Origin: CAXXFQ01 sp963674475
GTDB taxonomy: Bacteria > Planctomycetota > Planctomycetia > Pirellulales > Thermoguttaceae
Direction: 5' to 3'
NCBI GenBank assembly: GCA_963674475.2
Contig: CAXXFQ010000019.1
Coordinates: forward strand, 372,001 to 436,000
DNA length: 64,000 nt
The translations under genes and the position numbers were made by a program. Shown one piece after another: positions 42,723-51,426 of the stretch. Below the pieces are notes generated by a model that was given only the letters and a program-made list of their open reading frames with translations, searched no databases and was not told where the DNA came from. Position 1 is the first letter of the stretch, and every line of letters starts with the position of its first letter.

Positions 42723-44441
42723 ATGAGGATGCGATCCCTGTTTCGCGCGGCGTTGCCGATTTTGTTCGTTTTGAGCCTTTTTCTTCCGACTTTCAGTCCG
42801 GCTCCTGCCGCCGCGCAGGAATCGGTCAAGCCGGTGTTGACCGTCGGTATTGCCGGTTTCGACCAGATCAAGCAGAAGGTCGGCTATCTCGGGAAACTGG
42901 CCAATAACCCGGCGCTGGCGGAAAGTTTGGAGCTGATTCTTACCTCCAAAACCGACGTTCTGGACAGTCTCGATCGGAAGCGGCCCGCCGGGGTGATCGT
43001 GTTGCCCGATCCGATTACTCTGATCGGAGGGTATATCTTTTTGCCGGTCAGCGATTTCGACGCGTTTACCAAATCGCTCGAATCGGCCGGAGTCACAGTC
43101 GAACCGCTCGACGGTCAAGAGACCGTTTTTCAGATCAGCCATCCCGACAAGGGGATGTCGTTGTTTTTGACCCAGAAGGGGAACTGGGCCTATCTGGCCA
43201 TCTCGCCGACCGCCTTCGCACTGGTTGCCGACGAACCGGACAAGTTGGTGGGGGACCTGGGCGACTACACGATGGCCGTGCAGCTGTTGATGAAAAACCT
43301 GCCCGAGCCGTTGAAAAACATGCTTATCGGTCAGGTCGAAGTTGGCCTGACGTTGGGTCTGGAGCAGGAGTCGGACGAATCAGACGAGCAGTACGCCCTT
43401 CGGGTGCAGGCGGCAGAAAACTCGGTCAAACAGCTCAAGCGGTTTGTCAACGAGTTGGAAACGATGATGATCGGTTTTCAGCTGAACGAGAAAAACGAAA
43501 CGGCTTATTTCGATTTCCGGGCCGAAGCGGTGTCGGGAACCGGTCTGGCCAAGCAGTGGAACCTCCAAAAGGACGGTCCCTCGAAATTTGCCGGATTTTA
43601 TCTGCCCGAGGCGATCTTGACGGGCAACGTTCAAGCCGCGCTTGATGACGAGTCAATCGAGCAGTTCAAAAACAATATGCTTCTTGGCGTTGGCCAGTTC
43701 AACGAGGGAATCGACTCCAATGAAGAGCTCTCCGAAGAGCAAAAGGAGAAAGCCAAGGCTTTTGTCGGGAAAACGGTCGATCTGTGGATCGGCACGATCG
43801 AAACGGGCAAGGTCGACCTCGGTTTGGCCGTGCAGTCGGGTTCTTCCCCGAAAAGCCTCAGCTTGATCGCCGGAGCGAAAGTGGCCGACGGAGCCGGATT
43901 CGATAAGCAGTTTCGCGAGATAATTGAAGTGGCTCAGCAGGAAAAGAACGGGCTGAACCTTGAGGTCAAGTTCGACGCTTCGAAATATGGCGACATTCAA
44001 TTCCATCAGATCATCGTGCCGATCCCCGAGGAACCGGCCGAGTTGCGGGCCGCCTTGGATGAAAAGCTGACCATCCTCGTCGGGACCGCGTCGGAAGCGG
44101 TGTATTTGGCCGCCGGGGCCGATGCCCAGACCCGTTTGGAAATCGCGATTGCCCGCTCGAAAGAGATGGCGGACGAGTCGGTTCTGTCGAGTCGGTTTTC
44201 GTTGGCGGTGGTTTCGCTTTTGCAGAACGCGGCGCAAATTGTTCAAAAACCTGAAGTGAAGCAGTCGCTGGCCATGTCGCTTGCCTTCCTGGCCCAAGCC
44301 GGAGCAGAGGACCGGGTGGTCGTGACCACGCAATCGATTCCCGACGGAACCCTTCAGCGGATCGAGATGCAGAAAGGGCTTTTGCGCGTTCTGGGAACCC
44401 TGGCGACGATGGGGCAAATGTTTGGGGCGGCTGGAAATTAA
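42723..44441 (+). CDS. exported hypothetical protein, paralogue 2
   Basis: A 572-residue protein with signal peptide MRMRSLFRAALPILFVLSLF ending near AAA-QE. It matches paralogue 1 over its whole length except the charged insert: VKPVLTVGIAGFDQIKQKVG, IGGYIFLPVSDFDAFTKSLESAGVTVEP, LFLTQKGNWAYLAISP, KFAGFYLPEAILTGNVQ, LTILVGTASEAVYLAAGADAQTRLEIAIA. The repeated motifs suggest internal two-domain symmetry: the FLPVSDFDAF region recalls the later AKVADGAGFDKQFREIIEV part. No catalytic residues are evident. ATG 42723 has CGGAG nine bases upstream. A clear terminator follows. Confidence 0.82.
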   Translation: MRMRSLFRAALPILFVLSLFLPTFSPAPAAAQESVKPVLTVGIAGFDQIKQKVGYLGKLANNPALAESLELILTSKTDVLDSLDRKRPAGVIVLPDPITLIGGYIFLPVSDFDAFTKSLESAGVTVEPLDGQETVFQISHPDKGMSLFLTQKGNWAYLAISPTAFALVADEPDKLVGDLGDYTMAVQLLMKNLPEPLKNMLIGQVEVGLTLGLEQESDESDEQYALRVQAAENSVKQLKRFVNELETMMIGFQLNEKNETAYFDFRAEAVSGTGLAKQWNLQKDGPSKFAGFYLPEAILTGNVQAALDDESIEQFKNNMLLGVGQFNEGIDSNEELSEEQKEKAKAFVGKTVDLWIGTIETGKVDLGLAVQSGSSPKSLSLIAGAKVADGAGFDKQFREIIEVAQQEKNGLNLEVKFDASKYGDIQFHQIIVPIPEEPAELRAALDEKLTILVGTASEAVYLAAGADAQTRLEIAIARSKEMADESVLSSRFSLAVVSLLQNAAQIVQKPEVKQSLAMSLAFLAQAGAEDRVVVTTQSIPDGTLQRIEMQKGLLRVLGTLATMGQMFGAAGN

Positions 44442-44989
44442 GCTTTTTGGGAAGCCGACTTTTTCCGCATGAAATAAATTAGAAAAAGGGCGATCGCCTA
44501 AACGTGGGCGGTGGCCCTTTTGTTTTTTGGGAGTCGGAGAAAGAGGTGTTTTTCAACTTGTCGCAAGGGGCAGGTTCCCGAGTTTTTGAAACGTTTTTCC
44601 AATGTGTGGCTTGGGGAAGCTGACATAACCCTCGAAATAGGGGGGGATTGGATGGTAGGCAGGGCGGAAAATATTTTCGATCCAAATAAAAGTCACTTTT
44701 ACTTCAAACGGTCCCTTTTAGGCAGATTTTTCCCCCGATCGGCCTTTGATTCCCGGAAAATGCTTTGCATTTTGCCCGTTTTATTTAAAATTAACTGGAG
44801 GGAACTGGGCCGATTGTCCGGTGGCTCTTTTCCTTATCAACTCATTTTCCTCACCCCGTTTTTGGGCAGTGCTTTTCTATCCCCGGAAAGGCGCTGCCCG
44901 GTTTTTTTGGCATTGCCAAAAAGGGCCGATACGGGCTATCATGGACGACTCTTGGAAAAAAGTTTATTCGGATGGAGCCGATTCAAACT
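44442..44989. other. spacer before the scpB gene pair
   Basis: About 550 bp holding the terminator at 44484-44528. The rest includes a plus-strand frame (44511-45044) that overlaps the next gene in another frame and is not protein-like. A promoter for the anchored protein and scpB should lie in 44750-44970. Confidence 0.45.
44484..44528 (+). terminator. rho-independent terminator after exported paralogue 2
   Basis: AAAAGGGC (44484-44491) pairs with GCCCTTTT (44514-44521), with a further internal CGCC/GGCG pairing, followed by TGTTTTTT. It lies 43 bp past the stop. Confidence 0.75.
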
Positions 44990-45877
44990 ATGCGTACTTC
45001 TCTTGCGATGTTCGGTCGATTATCGGTTTTGGCCGTTTGCCTGATCGTGATACCTTTGATTGCCCTCTTTGGCGGATCCCTGCCCGAGCTGACGAGAACG
45101 GTCTTGGATCGTTATTGGAACGGGGAGGTGATCGCTGCAGAGCAGACACTTGAGGAAGCGCCCCGTTTCGAGCCGACCGTTGCCATTCGGGCACCTGCTG
45201 AGCTGTCGCATAGGGCGGCCGCGCCCCTATTTCGCGAAGCGGCTGTCGAGGCCGGTTTGCCGAGGGGAGAGCAAGTGACGCCCGCTTTTTCGAGGCAGGC
45301 CGATCTCAAAGCGGCGAAGTCTCAAGAGGTGTTTCCGGTTGTTTCGAGTCAGCTTCCCACCAACAAGACCCAAACGAATCGATTTGTCCCTGCTTCGGCC
45401 CAGGCAATGCCGATCCCCGCGGGCGAGTCGGATTTGGCTTCTGGCAGCCGATTTCCACAAGAGATTCCGTTCACCGCCCAGCCGGTTTCCTTTACCGAGA
45501 CGGGAAAAAAGGGCTCTGGCTCAATAGCCGCAAGCCCAATGGCCCCTCCTTCGTCCAGTGCCTTGGTGCCGATCGCGCCGGTTTCGCCTCAGGAGCCGTT
45601 TTTCCCAGCGGGAAAAGGAGACGCTCAAGCCGACCGGTTTAGCCAAATTCAGTCTCGGCTTCGACAGCTCGGAGCGGTTTACTATCGATTGGAGACTTGG
45701 GGGGATCGGCCTCAAGGTTTTCGTTTCCACTGTCAAATGGGGATTGAAGGGCAATCGCGTCTGGCCCAGCAGTTTGAAGCGACTGACACGGTCGCCGTGC
45801 GAGCGATGCAGCGGGTTCTGGCCGAGGTCGAATCGTGGCACGCCCAAAGGCAAGGTAAACCGAGTCTGAGACGATGA
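44990..45877 (+). CDS. membrane-anchored hypothetical protein overlapping scpB
   Basis: A 295-residue protein with an N-terminal anchor (MRTSLAMFGRLSVLAVCLIV and following hydrophobic residues). A long linker rich in proline, serine and alanine (about 60-210) leads to a compact C-terminal domain: QSRLRQLGAVYYRLETWGDRPQGFRFHCQMGIEG, containing aromatic and cysteine residues, then AMQRVLAEVESWHAQRQ. The last four bases overlap the scpB ATG (ATGA), so the two are coupled. ATG 44972 is also in frame; 44990 has GGAG upstream. I do not recognize the family. A periplasmic role is inferred from the anchor. Confidence 0.72.
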   Translation: MRTSLAMFGRLSVLAVCLIVIPLIALFGGSLPELTRTVLDRYWNGEVIAAEQTLEEAPRFEPTVAIRAPAELSHRAAAPLFREAAVEAGLPRGEQVTPAFSRQADLKAAKSQEVFPVVSSQLPTNKTQTNRFVPASAQAMPIPAGESDLASGSRFPQEIPFTAQPVSFTETGKKGSGSIAASPMAPPSSSALVPIAPVSPQEPFFPAGKGDAQADRFSQIQSRLRQLGAVYYRLETWGDRPQGFRFHCQMGIEGQSRLAQQFEATDTVAVRAMQRVLAEVESWHAQRQGKPSLRR

Positions 45878-46761
45878 ATTACCCCGCTTGGCAAGGTCGA
45901 CCGCTGAACTGGGAGCAGTTGGCAGCCCGAAATCGGAAAACCGTTCGTGGCGGTTGGCAAGCGGTCCGGGGTGATTGTCGGCAAAACGCTCGCCGGTCGG
46001 TCGTCGATTGGCTCTCGATCCGTTCTTCTTTGAAGCAAGACGACCTGCTCCCGCCCGGGCCGACGGTCCGTCGTGAGGAATTGGCCCTTTTGGAGGCGGT
46101 ACTTTTCTTGTCGCGTGAGCCGGTGGTTCCTCGAAAGGCGATCGGGCTGGCCGGTCTTGAGCCGGGCACTCGGGTCAGCGATTTGATGGGGGAGTTGAAC
46201 CGGCTTTATGATCGCGAGGAATCCGCTTTTCATATTGTCGAGGTGGCCGGCGGGTTTCAGTTGCGGACCCGTGTGGGGTTCAGCTCCTGGTTGCGTCGTC
46301 TGCACGGCTCTCAGGTCGAAGTTCGGCTTTCCCCCCCCGCGATGGAGACGTTGGCCGTGGTCGCCTATCGCCAGCCGGTTTTGCGGGCCACGATCGAGGC
46401 GATTCGTGGGGTGCAATGTGGCGAAATCATTCGACAATTGATGGAGCGGGACTTGATTCGGATCGTCGGCCGCTCGGAAGATCTGGGCCGCCCGATGCTC
46501 TACGGAACCACGAAGCGATTTTTGCAGGTTTTCGGGCTTCGTGATTTGAGTGAGCTGCCCCGTCGGGAATGGGTCGCTTCGCCGGAGGGGGAGGGGGACA
46601 CGATGGAAGATCATGAAGAAGAAGGACCTGCCCTGGACGACGAGGAAGGGGCCCCCGATGGTGAACCGGGCTATTGTGGGAATGGCGATGATTCACTCCC
46701 TGTTGAGGAAGTGGTTGACGCCGTTTCTGAAGAGGGTATCCTGGAATGTGAGGATGAATAG
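45874..46761 (+). CDS. scpB: segregation and condensation protein B
   Basis: ScpB is the winged-helix kleisin-partner (kite) subunit of the SMC-ScpAB condensin complex in chromosome segregation. The core (about residues 65-225) shows LALLEAVLFLSREPVVPRKAIG, VAGGFQLRTRVGFSSWLRRLHG, LSPPAMETLAVVAYRQPVLRATIEAIRGVQ and RDLIRIVGRSEDLGRPMLYGTTKRFLQVFGL, each family-typical. At 295 residues it is longer than the usual 180-250. The N-terminal 60 residues are basic and the C-terminal 75 are very acidic (DHEEEGPALDDEEGAPDGEP). scpA is not adjacent. The ATG overlaps the stop of the anchored hypothetical gene, implying coupled translation. Confidence 0.92.
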   Translation: MNYPAWQGRPLNWEQLAARNRKTVRGGWQAVRGDCRQNARRSVVDWLSIRSSLKQDDLLPPGPTVRREELALLEAVLFLSREPVVPRKAIGLAGLEPGTRVSDLMGELNRLYDREESAFHIVEVAGGFQLRTRVGFSSWLRRLHGSQVEVRLSPPAMETLAVVAYRQPVLRATIEAIRGVQCGEIIRQLMERDLIRIVGRSEDLGRPMLYGTTKRFLQVFGLRDLSELPRREWVASPEGEGDTMEDHEEEGPALDDEEGAPDGEPGYCGNGDDSLPVEEVVDAVSEEGILECEDE

Positions 46762-47073
46762 GTAGAGTGGGCTACGCGAAAAGGCTGTAGGCGCTCTTGT
46801 GGTGTGGAAGTTAAAAAAAACAGGTCATTCAATTGGGGAAAAGGTGTGGGAAGAGAGGGATTTTGACGAAAATAGTTTTTGATACCAATTCCTGTTGAAA
46901 CGGCACCTTTTCCGGGTGTTTACCCTTTGGGAAAACCCGCTATTTTCACGCGGATGAACGTGCAGTTTCATCTTTAGGATTTGTATGATAAGGAAATCAG
47001 CACCCCTGTTGCTAGTCCTCTGTAGAAATGATTATCTGATTCGATCATCCCTAATCGGATTTAGGAGAAGAAA
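46762..47073. other. spacer before the acidic-protein gene
   Basis: About 310 bp containing copy 2 of the structured dispersed repeat (46883-46980) and, at 47063-47067, the AGGAG ribosome site of the acidic protein. I see no other gene. Confidence 0.55.
46883..46980 (+). repeat. copy 2 of the structured dispersed repeat, upstream of the acidic-protein gene
   Basis: It pairs with 4982-5078 and lies about 94 bp before the GTG start of the acidic gene. Its core folds as CGGGT ... CCC-TTT-GGG ... ACCCG. The outer arms differ from copy 1 (GCCTGT/ACAGGC) but remain complementary, which suggests that the RNA structure is under selection. A regulatory leader is inferred, not shown. Confidence 0.6.
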
Positions 47074-47610
47074 GTGAAATTGCTCAACACGTCGCCGAAT
47101 TTTGCTGGTGAACTGTTTTCTTCCGCCGGCGATTCCTGTGAGCTCCTGGGGAGCAAAAGTGGGTTGTTTTGCAGCGGTGACCATGAAATCGACGATTCTG
47201 ATCCGGGCGAAGAGCTCGAAAACGACGAGGAAGAGGAGTATGAGTACGTCGATGCCGACGAGGATGAAGACGAGGAGTATGAGTACGTAGACGTCGACGA
47301 AGACGGGGATGAAGACGAAGATGAAGAATATGAGTATGTAGACGTCGACGAAGACGAAGACGAGGATGAGGATGAAGACGCCGACGAAGATGTAGAATAC
47401 GAGTATGTCGACGAAGATGAGGATGAGAGTGAGGACGAAGACGAAGACGAGGAATGGGAAGAGGATGAGTGGGAAGAGGTAGAGGACGACGAAGAAGAGG
47501 ATGAGGAGGACGAGGGCTGGGAAGACGATTGGGATGAAGACGAAGAAGATGCGGATGACGAAGAAGACGATTGGGAATACGAAGACGAAGAGGAAGAGGA
47601 AGAGATTTGA
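47074..47610 (+). CDS. hyper-acidic repeat protein (Asp/Glu-rich with YEYVD units)
   Basis: A 178-residue protein whose last 130 residues are almost wholly aspartate and glutamate with regularly spaced EEYEYVDVDEDEDE-type units, four in tandem, then a tail with tryptophans (EEWEEDEWEE, EGWEDDWDEDEEDADDEEDDWEYED). The N-terminal 40 residues (LLNTSPNFAGELFSSAGDSCELLGSKSG) are ordinary. The GTG start at 47074 has AGGAG six bases upstream and the coding strand is strongly supported by that site. The antisense strand has long serine-rich frames, which are compositional shadows. Such proteins may bind calcium or basic partners; nothing here proves it. Confidence 0.75.
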   Translation: MKLLNTSPNFAGELFSSAGDSCELLGSKSGLFCSGDHEIDDSDPGEELENDEEEEYEYVDADEDEDEEYEYVDVDEDGDEDEDEEYEYVDVDEDEDEDEDEDADEDVEYEYVDEDEDESEDEDEDEEWEEDEWEEVEDDEEEDEEDEGWEDDWDEDEEDADDEEDDWEYEDEEEEEEI

Positions 47611-48099
47611 GTCGGCAGCGTGTGCATCGAAGGCCTGATGGTGCCTCAAGCAAACGGACCGACCCTATTCTTTTTTAGCCGACTTGTCGTTGATCGTTTT
47701 TCTCGATTTTTTCCGATTTTTGATAAAAGATTTTTTACTCGCTTCACGGAAAATCGACCTCGTCGAATCAGGAAATGAATTTTGGCCTCACAGATCTTTT
47801 GTGGGGCCTTTTTCTTTTCTTGCTTGTCACTCGATCGCTCCTGTTCCCGGCAAAAACGGCCTGGCTTGAAAGGTTTTTTGTTCCTGGTGAGATTCGGTTT
47901 GCCTAGTAAGGTTGGTCGGGTCATGGTGCCCCGGAAAAGCAGACATATTTTCGTTTGGCTTGGATTTTATGGCGGTTTTCTTCTCATTTTTCTTTTGGCG
48001 CGATCTTGTCGGAATCGAAGGGATGGCGTAAGCTAATCGTTGTTCGATGCGATCCTGACGGAAGGCAGATCGACAACGGTTGTCGGTCCTCAAGGATGA
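47611..48099. other. spacer between the acidic-protein gene and shc
   Basis: About 490 bp with the terminator at 47784-47820. No gene is convincing; the minus-strand frame 47827-48639 is antisense to shc. The promoter of the hopanoid pair should be at about 47900-48080. Confidence 0.5.
47784..47820 (+). terminator. rho-independent terminator after the acidic-protein gene
   Basis: GGCCTCACA (47784-47792) pairs with TGTGGGGCC (47800-47808), a 9-bp stem with one G-T pair, then TTTTTCTTTTCTT. It lies 174 bp past the stop of the acidic gene, so a small RNA could also end here. Confidence 0.75.
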
Positions 48100-50340
48100 A
48101 TGCTGGGTGCGGGTAAGCAAACCATGACCAAAAATCGTGATCGTTTTTCCTCTTCTCAAGAACCTGATTCCGAAAAGAAAATTCCTTTTGGCGAGTTGAC
48201 GCTCGATCCGGCTCGGCGGGAGGAGACGCTCTTGACGGCCCGTCGCGCGATCACGCTGACACGTCAATGGTTGCTTCGTCAACAGCACGACGATGGCCAT
48301 TGGGTCGCCGAGTTGGAAGGGGACACGATCCTCGAGAGTGAGTTCATTTTGCTGCTGACCTTCCTCGGTGAAGAGCATTCCGAGATGGCACGGCGCGCGG
48401 CCAACTATCTGCTTCAAAAACAAATGCCCGAGGGCGGTTGGCAGATGTATCCGGGCGGGAAGCTCGAGATCAGCGGCAGCGTCAAAGCGTATTTCGCGTT
48501 GAAGCTGACCGGTCACGATCCGCGGGCCGAATACATGCAGCGGGCTCGTCAAGCGATTCTCGCCCACGGCGGGGCCGACGCGGTCAACAGCTACACGCGT
48601 TTCTATTTGGCCTTGTTGGGGCAAATCTCTTACGAACATTGCCCGGCCGTGCCGCCGGAGTTCCTTCTCGCGCCGAAATGGTTCCCGATCAACCTGTACA
48701 AGGTCAGCTCTTGGTCGCGGACGATGATCGTTCCCCTTTCACTGATGTGGAGCCATCGGCCGGTGCGCGAGTTGGACCCGAGTCGTGGGATTCGCGAACT
48801 TTTCATTCGGGAACCGAACGAGTGGCCGACGCTTCGGTGTCCCGACTTGCCGGGTGGAACCGGTCTTTTCAGTTGGGATCGTTTTTTCCGTTTGGTCGAC
48901 AAGGGGCTCAAATGGTGTCATCGCCACGGAGTGACGCCCCTTCGGCGTCGGGCGATCGAGCGAGCCGAACAGTGGATGCTCGAGCGGTTTGAGGGAAGTG
49001 ACGGGCTCGGGGCGATTTTTCCGCCGATCGTGTGGAGTTGGATCTCGTTGAGGTGTCTTGGCTATGCGGACGATAGCCCGGAGGTTCTCGAGTGCCGCAA
49101 GCAATTGGAAGATTTGATTATTGAAGATGTCGAGGGCGAGACGGTCCGTATTCAGCCGTGCAAATCGCCGGTCTGGGACACGGCCCTTTCGATTCTCGCG
49201 TTGGTCGACGCGGGCGTGCATCGCGATCGGGCCGAATTGCGTCGGGCGGTCGACTGGCTGTTGGAAAAACAGATTCGGCGTCCGGGCGATTGGTCGGAGA
49301 CGGTCGACGTCGAGCCGGGTGGTTGGGCGTTTGAGTACCACAATGATTTTTATCCCGACACGGACGACACGGCGATAGCCCTGATGGCGATCAACACCCA
49401 GTTCCAGGAAGCCGGCGGAGATCTCGGGGCGTTGCCGCCGGATATTCGGGTCGCGATGAACCGTTCGGACGATCCGCACGACCAGGCGCAGGTCAGCCGA
49501 ATGAAGGGGGCGGCCGAGGCGATTCGACTGGGCCTCGACTGGATATTGGCGATGCAAAACCGCGATGGCGGTTGGGGCGCCTTCGACAAGGACAACGATT
49601 GCCGGTTGCTTTGCCATGTGCCGTTTGCCGATCACAACGCGATGATCGATCCGAGTTCGCCCGATTTGACCGGCCATATTTTGGATTCGCTCGGGGAATT
49701 GGGGCACCGTGTCGGCAATGATGCACAAGGTGACAGCGATTCGCAAGTTGATAAGGCGGTTGCCTATTTGCGGAAAAACCAAGAGGCCAACGGAAGTTGG
49801 TTCGGTCGTTGGGGGGTCAATTATATTTACGGCACCGGCGAGGTGATGGGCGGGCTGGCGGCCGTGGGGGTTGACCGAGACGATCCGGCAATAGTAGCCG
49901 GGGCCAATTGGCTCTTGTCGGTCCATCAATCCGACGGCGGTTGGGGCGAGTCGGCCGATTCGTATGAACCGGACGGAACACCGGGAGTCGGCCCGTCGAC
50001 CGCGTCGCAAACGGCCTGGGCAATCATGGGGCTGATGGCCGCCGGGCTGGAAAACCATCCGGCCGTTTTGGAGGGAATTCAGTATCTGGTTGAAAACCAA
50101 AACGAGGATGGAACGTGGGACGAACCGGAGTTCACCGGTACTGGTTTCCCGCGCGTTTTCTATCTTCACTATCATTACTATCGAATTTACTTCCCGCTGA
50201 TGGCCATTTCTCGATGGGCCGTGGCGGTGTCGAAGATCTCGGACACCTTCCCGGCGCCCGAGTTGCGGCTGGTTGGAATGGACGAAGATCAAGGCGGCGA
50301 AAAAGACGCGACATCGAAAGCGACGGCTGAGACTTCGTGA
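48100..50340 (+). CDS. shc: squalene-hopene cyclase
   Basis: Shc cyclizes squalene to hopene/hopanol in bacterial hopanoid synthesis and sits in the membrane as a monotopic enzyme. At about 746 residues it is slightly longer than the usual 630-720. The catalytic DxDD motif is DTDD at residues 420-423 (FYPDTDDTAIALMA). Many QW repeats are visible: RQQHDDGHWVAELEGD, QKQMPEGGWQMYPGG, AMQNRDGGWGAFDKDND, SVHQSDGGWGESADSY, NQNEDGTWDEPEFTGTGFPRVFYLHYHYYRIYFP. The product in planctomycetes is usually hopene or related triterpenes. The start may be ATG 48100 (AAGGA too close) or ATG 48124. hpnH follows after 66 bp. Confidence 0.96.
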   Translation: MLGAGKQTMTKNRDRFSSSQEPDSEKKIPFGELTLDPARREETLLTARRAITLTRQWLLRQQHDDGHWVAELEGDTILESEFILLLTFLGEEHSEMARRAANYLLQKQMPEGGWQMYPGGKLEISGSVKAYFALKLTGHDPRAEYMQRARQAILAHGGADAVNSYTRFYLALLGQISYEHCPAVPPEFLLAPKWFPINLYKVSSWSRTMIVPLSLMWSHRPVRELDPSRGIRELFIREPNEWPTLRCPDLPGGTGLFSWDRFFRLVDKGLKWCHRHGVTPLRRRAIERAEQWMLERFEGSDGLGAIFPPIVWSWISLRCLGYADDSPEVLECRKQLEDLIIEDVEGETVRIQPCKSPVWDTALSILALVDAGVHRDRAELRRAVDWLLEKQIRRPGDWSETVDVEPGGWAFEYHNDFYPDTDDTAIALMAINTQFQEAGGDLGALPPDIRVAMNRSDDPHDQAQVSRMKGAAEAIRLGLDWILAMQNRDGGWGAFDKDNDCRLLCHVPFADHNAMIDPSSPDLTGHILDSLGELGHRVGNDAQGDSDSQVDKAVAYLRKNQEANGSWFGRWGVNYIYGTGEVMGGLAAVGVDRDDPAIVAGANWLLSVHQSDGGWGESADSYEPDGTPGVGPSTASQTAWAIMGLMAAGLENHPAVLEGIQYLVENQNEDGTWDEPEFTGTGFPRVFYLHYHYYRIYFPLMAISRWAVAVSKISDTFPAPELRLVGMDEDQGGEKDATSKATAETS

Positions 50341-50406
50341 GACGACTCGTCCGAAAAAAGTTTGCTCCGCTGATCACCACCGATTCTCATAAATAGAAAA
50401 AACTCC

Positions 50407-51426
50407 ATGCGATTTCCCTTCTCGTTGACCCGTTCGATGGGTGGTTACCTTTTGAAGAAACGGTTGGCCGGTGCACGCCGTTTCCCGCTGGTTTTGATGC
50501 TCGAGCCGTTGCACGCGTGTAACCTCCGTTGTGTCGGGTGCGGTCGGGTTCGGGAGTATGCCGACTGGGCCGCGAAGCAGTTGACTCTCGATCAATGTCT
50601 GGCCGCGGTCGACGAGTGCGAGGCGCCGGTCGTGAGCCTTTGCGGCGGGGAACCGCTGATTTATCCGGAAATCGGTCCGTTGGTCGAGTCGATTTTGGAA
50701 CGCAAAAAGCATATCTATCTCTGCACGAACGGGGTGAAGCTGGAATCGTCGCTTGAAAAATTCCGTCCGAGCGATCGGTTGTTTATCAATGTTCATATCG
50801 ACGGGATGGAGGCGACTCACGACGCGATCGTCGGCCGGGAAGGGGTTTTCGCCCAAGCGGTCGCCGGAATTCGCGCGGCGGTCGAGGCCGGGTTCATGGT
50901 TTGCACGAACACGACCGTCTATCGGGGGACCGATCTGAACGAGGTGGCCGTGTTATTCGAATATCTTGAAGAATTGGGCGTCGGCGGGGTGATGGTTTCG
51001 CCCGCCTACGGCTATAAGGCGGTCCAGGATACCTCGCCGGAGGAGGCTGAAGCGATTTTCATGACTCGTGACGAGGTCCATGAGAAATTTCGCGAGGCGC
51101 GGGCCATGCTTTCGTCCTATCGATTGACGACGACGCCGGTTTATTTCGATTTTCTTTGCGGTCAGCGGGATCTTACCTGTGCCGCGTGGGCCAATCCGAC
51201 CTATAATATATGTGGATGGAAGGGGCCCTGTTATTTGGTGACCGACCGTCATTACGAAACGTACCGAGAGTTGTTGGATTCGACCGATTGGGACGCGCTC
51301 GGGCCGGGCAACGATCCGCGTTGCGAGCATTGTCTGGTCCATTGCGGGTTTGAGCCGGCGGCCGTGTTGGAGGCGAATCAGCGTTTCCGTGATTTTTGGA
51401 AAATGGCCGTCTGGCAAATGAAGTAG
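50407..51426 (+). CDS. hpnH: radical SAM protein HpnH (adenosylhopane synthesis)
   Basis: HpnH is a radical S-adenosylmethionine enzyme that joins a 5'-deoxyadenosyl group to diploptene, the first step to C35 hopanoids. The 339-residue protein has the cluster-binding CNLRCVGC (C38, C42, C45) after MLEPLHAC, and SLCGGEPLIYPE, the glycine-rich SAM segment. The C-terminal part has LCGQRDLTCAAWANPTYNICGWKGPCY and CEHCLVHCGFEPAAV, cysteine patterns typical of this family. It follows shc, which supports the hopanoid role, and is convincing by sequence. It is followed directly by the 3' hairpin repeat at 51427-51467. Confidence 0.94.
   Translation: MRFPFSLTRSMGGYLLKKRLAGARRFPLVLMLEPLHACNLRCVGCGRVREYADWAAKQLTLDQCLAAVDECEAPVVSLCGGEPLIYPEIGPLVESILERKKHIYLCTNGVKLESSLEKFRPSDRLFINVHIDGMEATHDAIVGREGVFAQAVAGIRAAVEAGFMVCTNTTVYRGTDLNEVAVLFEYLEELGVGGVMVSPAYGYKAVQDTSPEEAEAIFMTRDEVHEKFREARAMLSSYRLTTTPVYFDFLCGQRDLTCAAWANPTYNICGWKGPCYLVTDRHYETYRELLDSTDWDALGPGNDPRCEHCLVHCGFEPAAVLEANQRFRDFWKMAVWQMK

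Noticed and set aside
44511..45044. 177-codon plus-strand frame before the anchored hypothetical gene
   Set aside because: It crosses the terminator of the upstream gene and overlaps the real gene in another frame; composition is not protein-like.
47061..47653. Long serine-, proline- and leucine-rich frames on the minus strand opposite the acidic protein
   Set aside because: They are reverse-complement shadows of GAC/GAA/GAT-rich codons; no ribosome site, and the plus strand has AGGAG, a proper start and a terminator.
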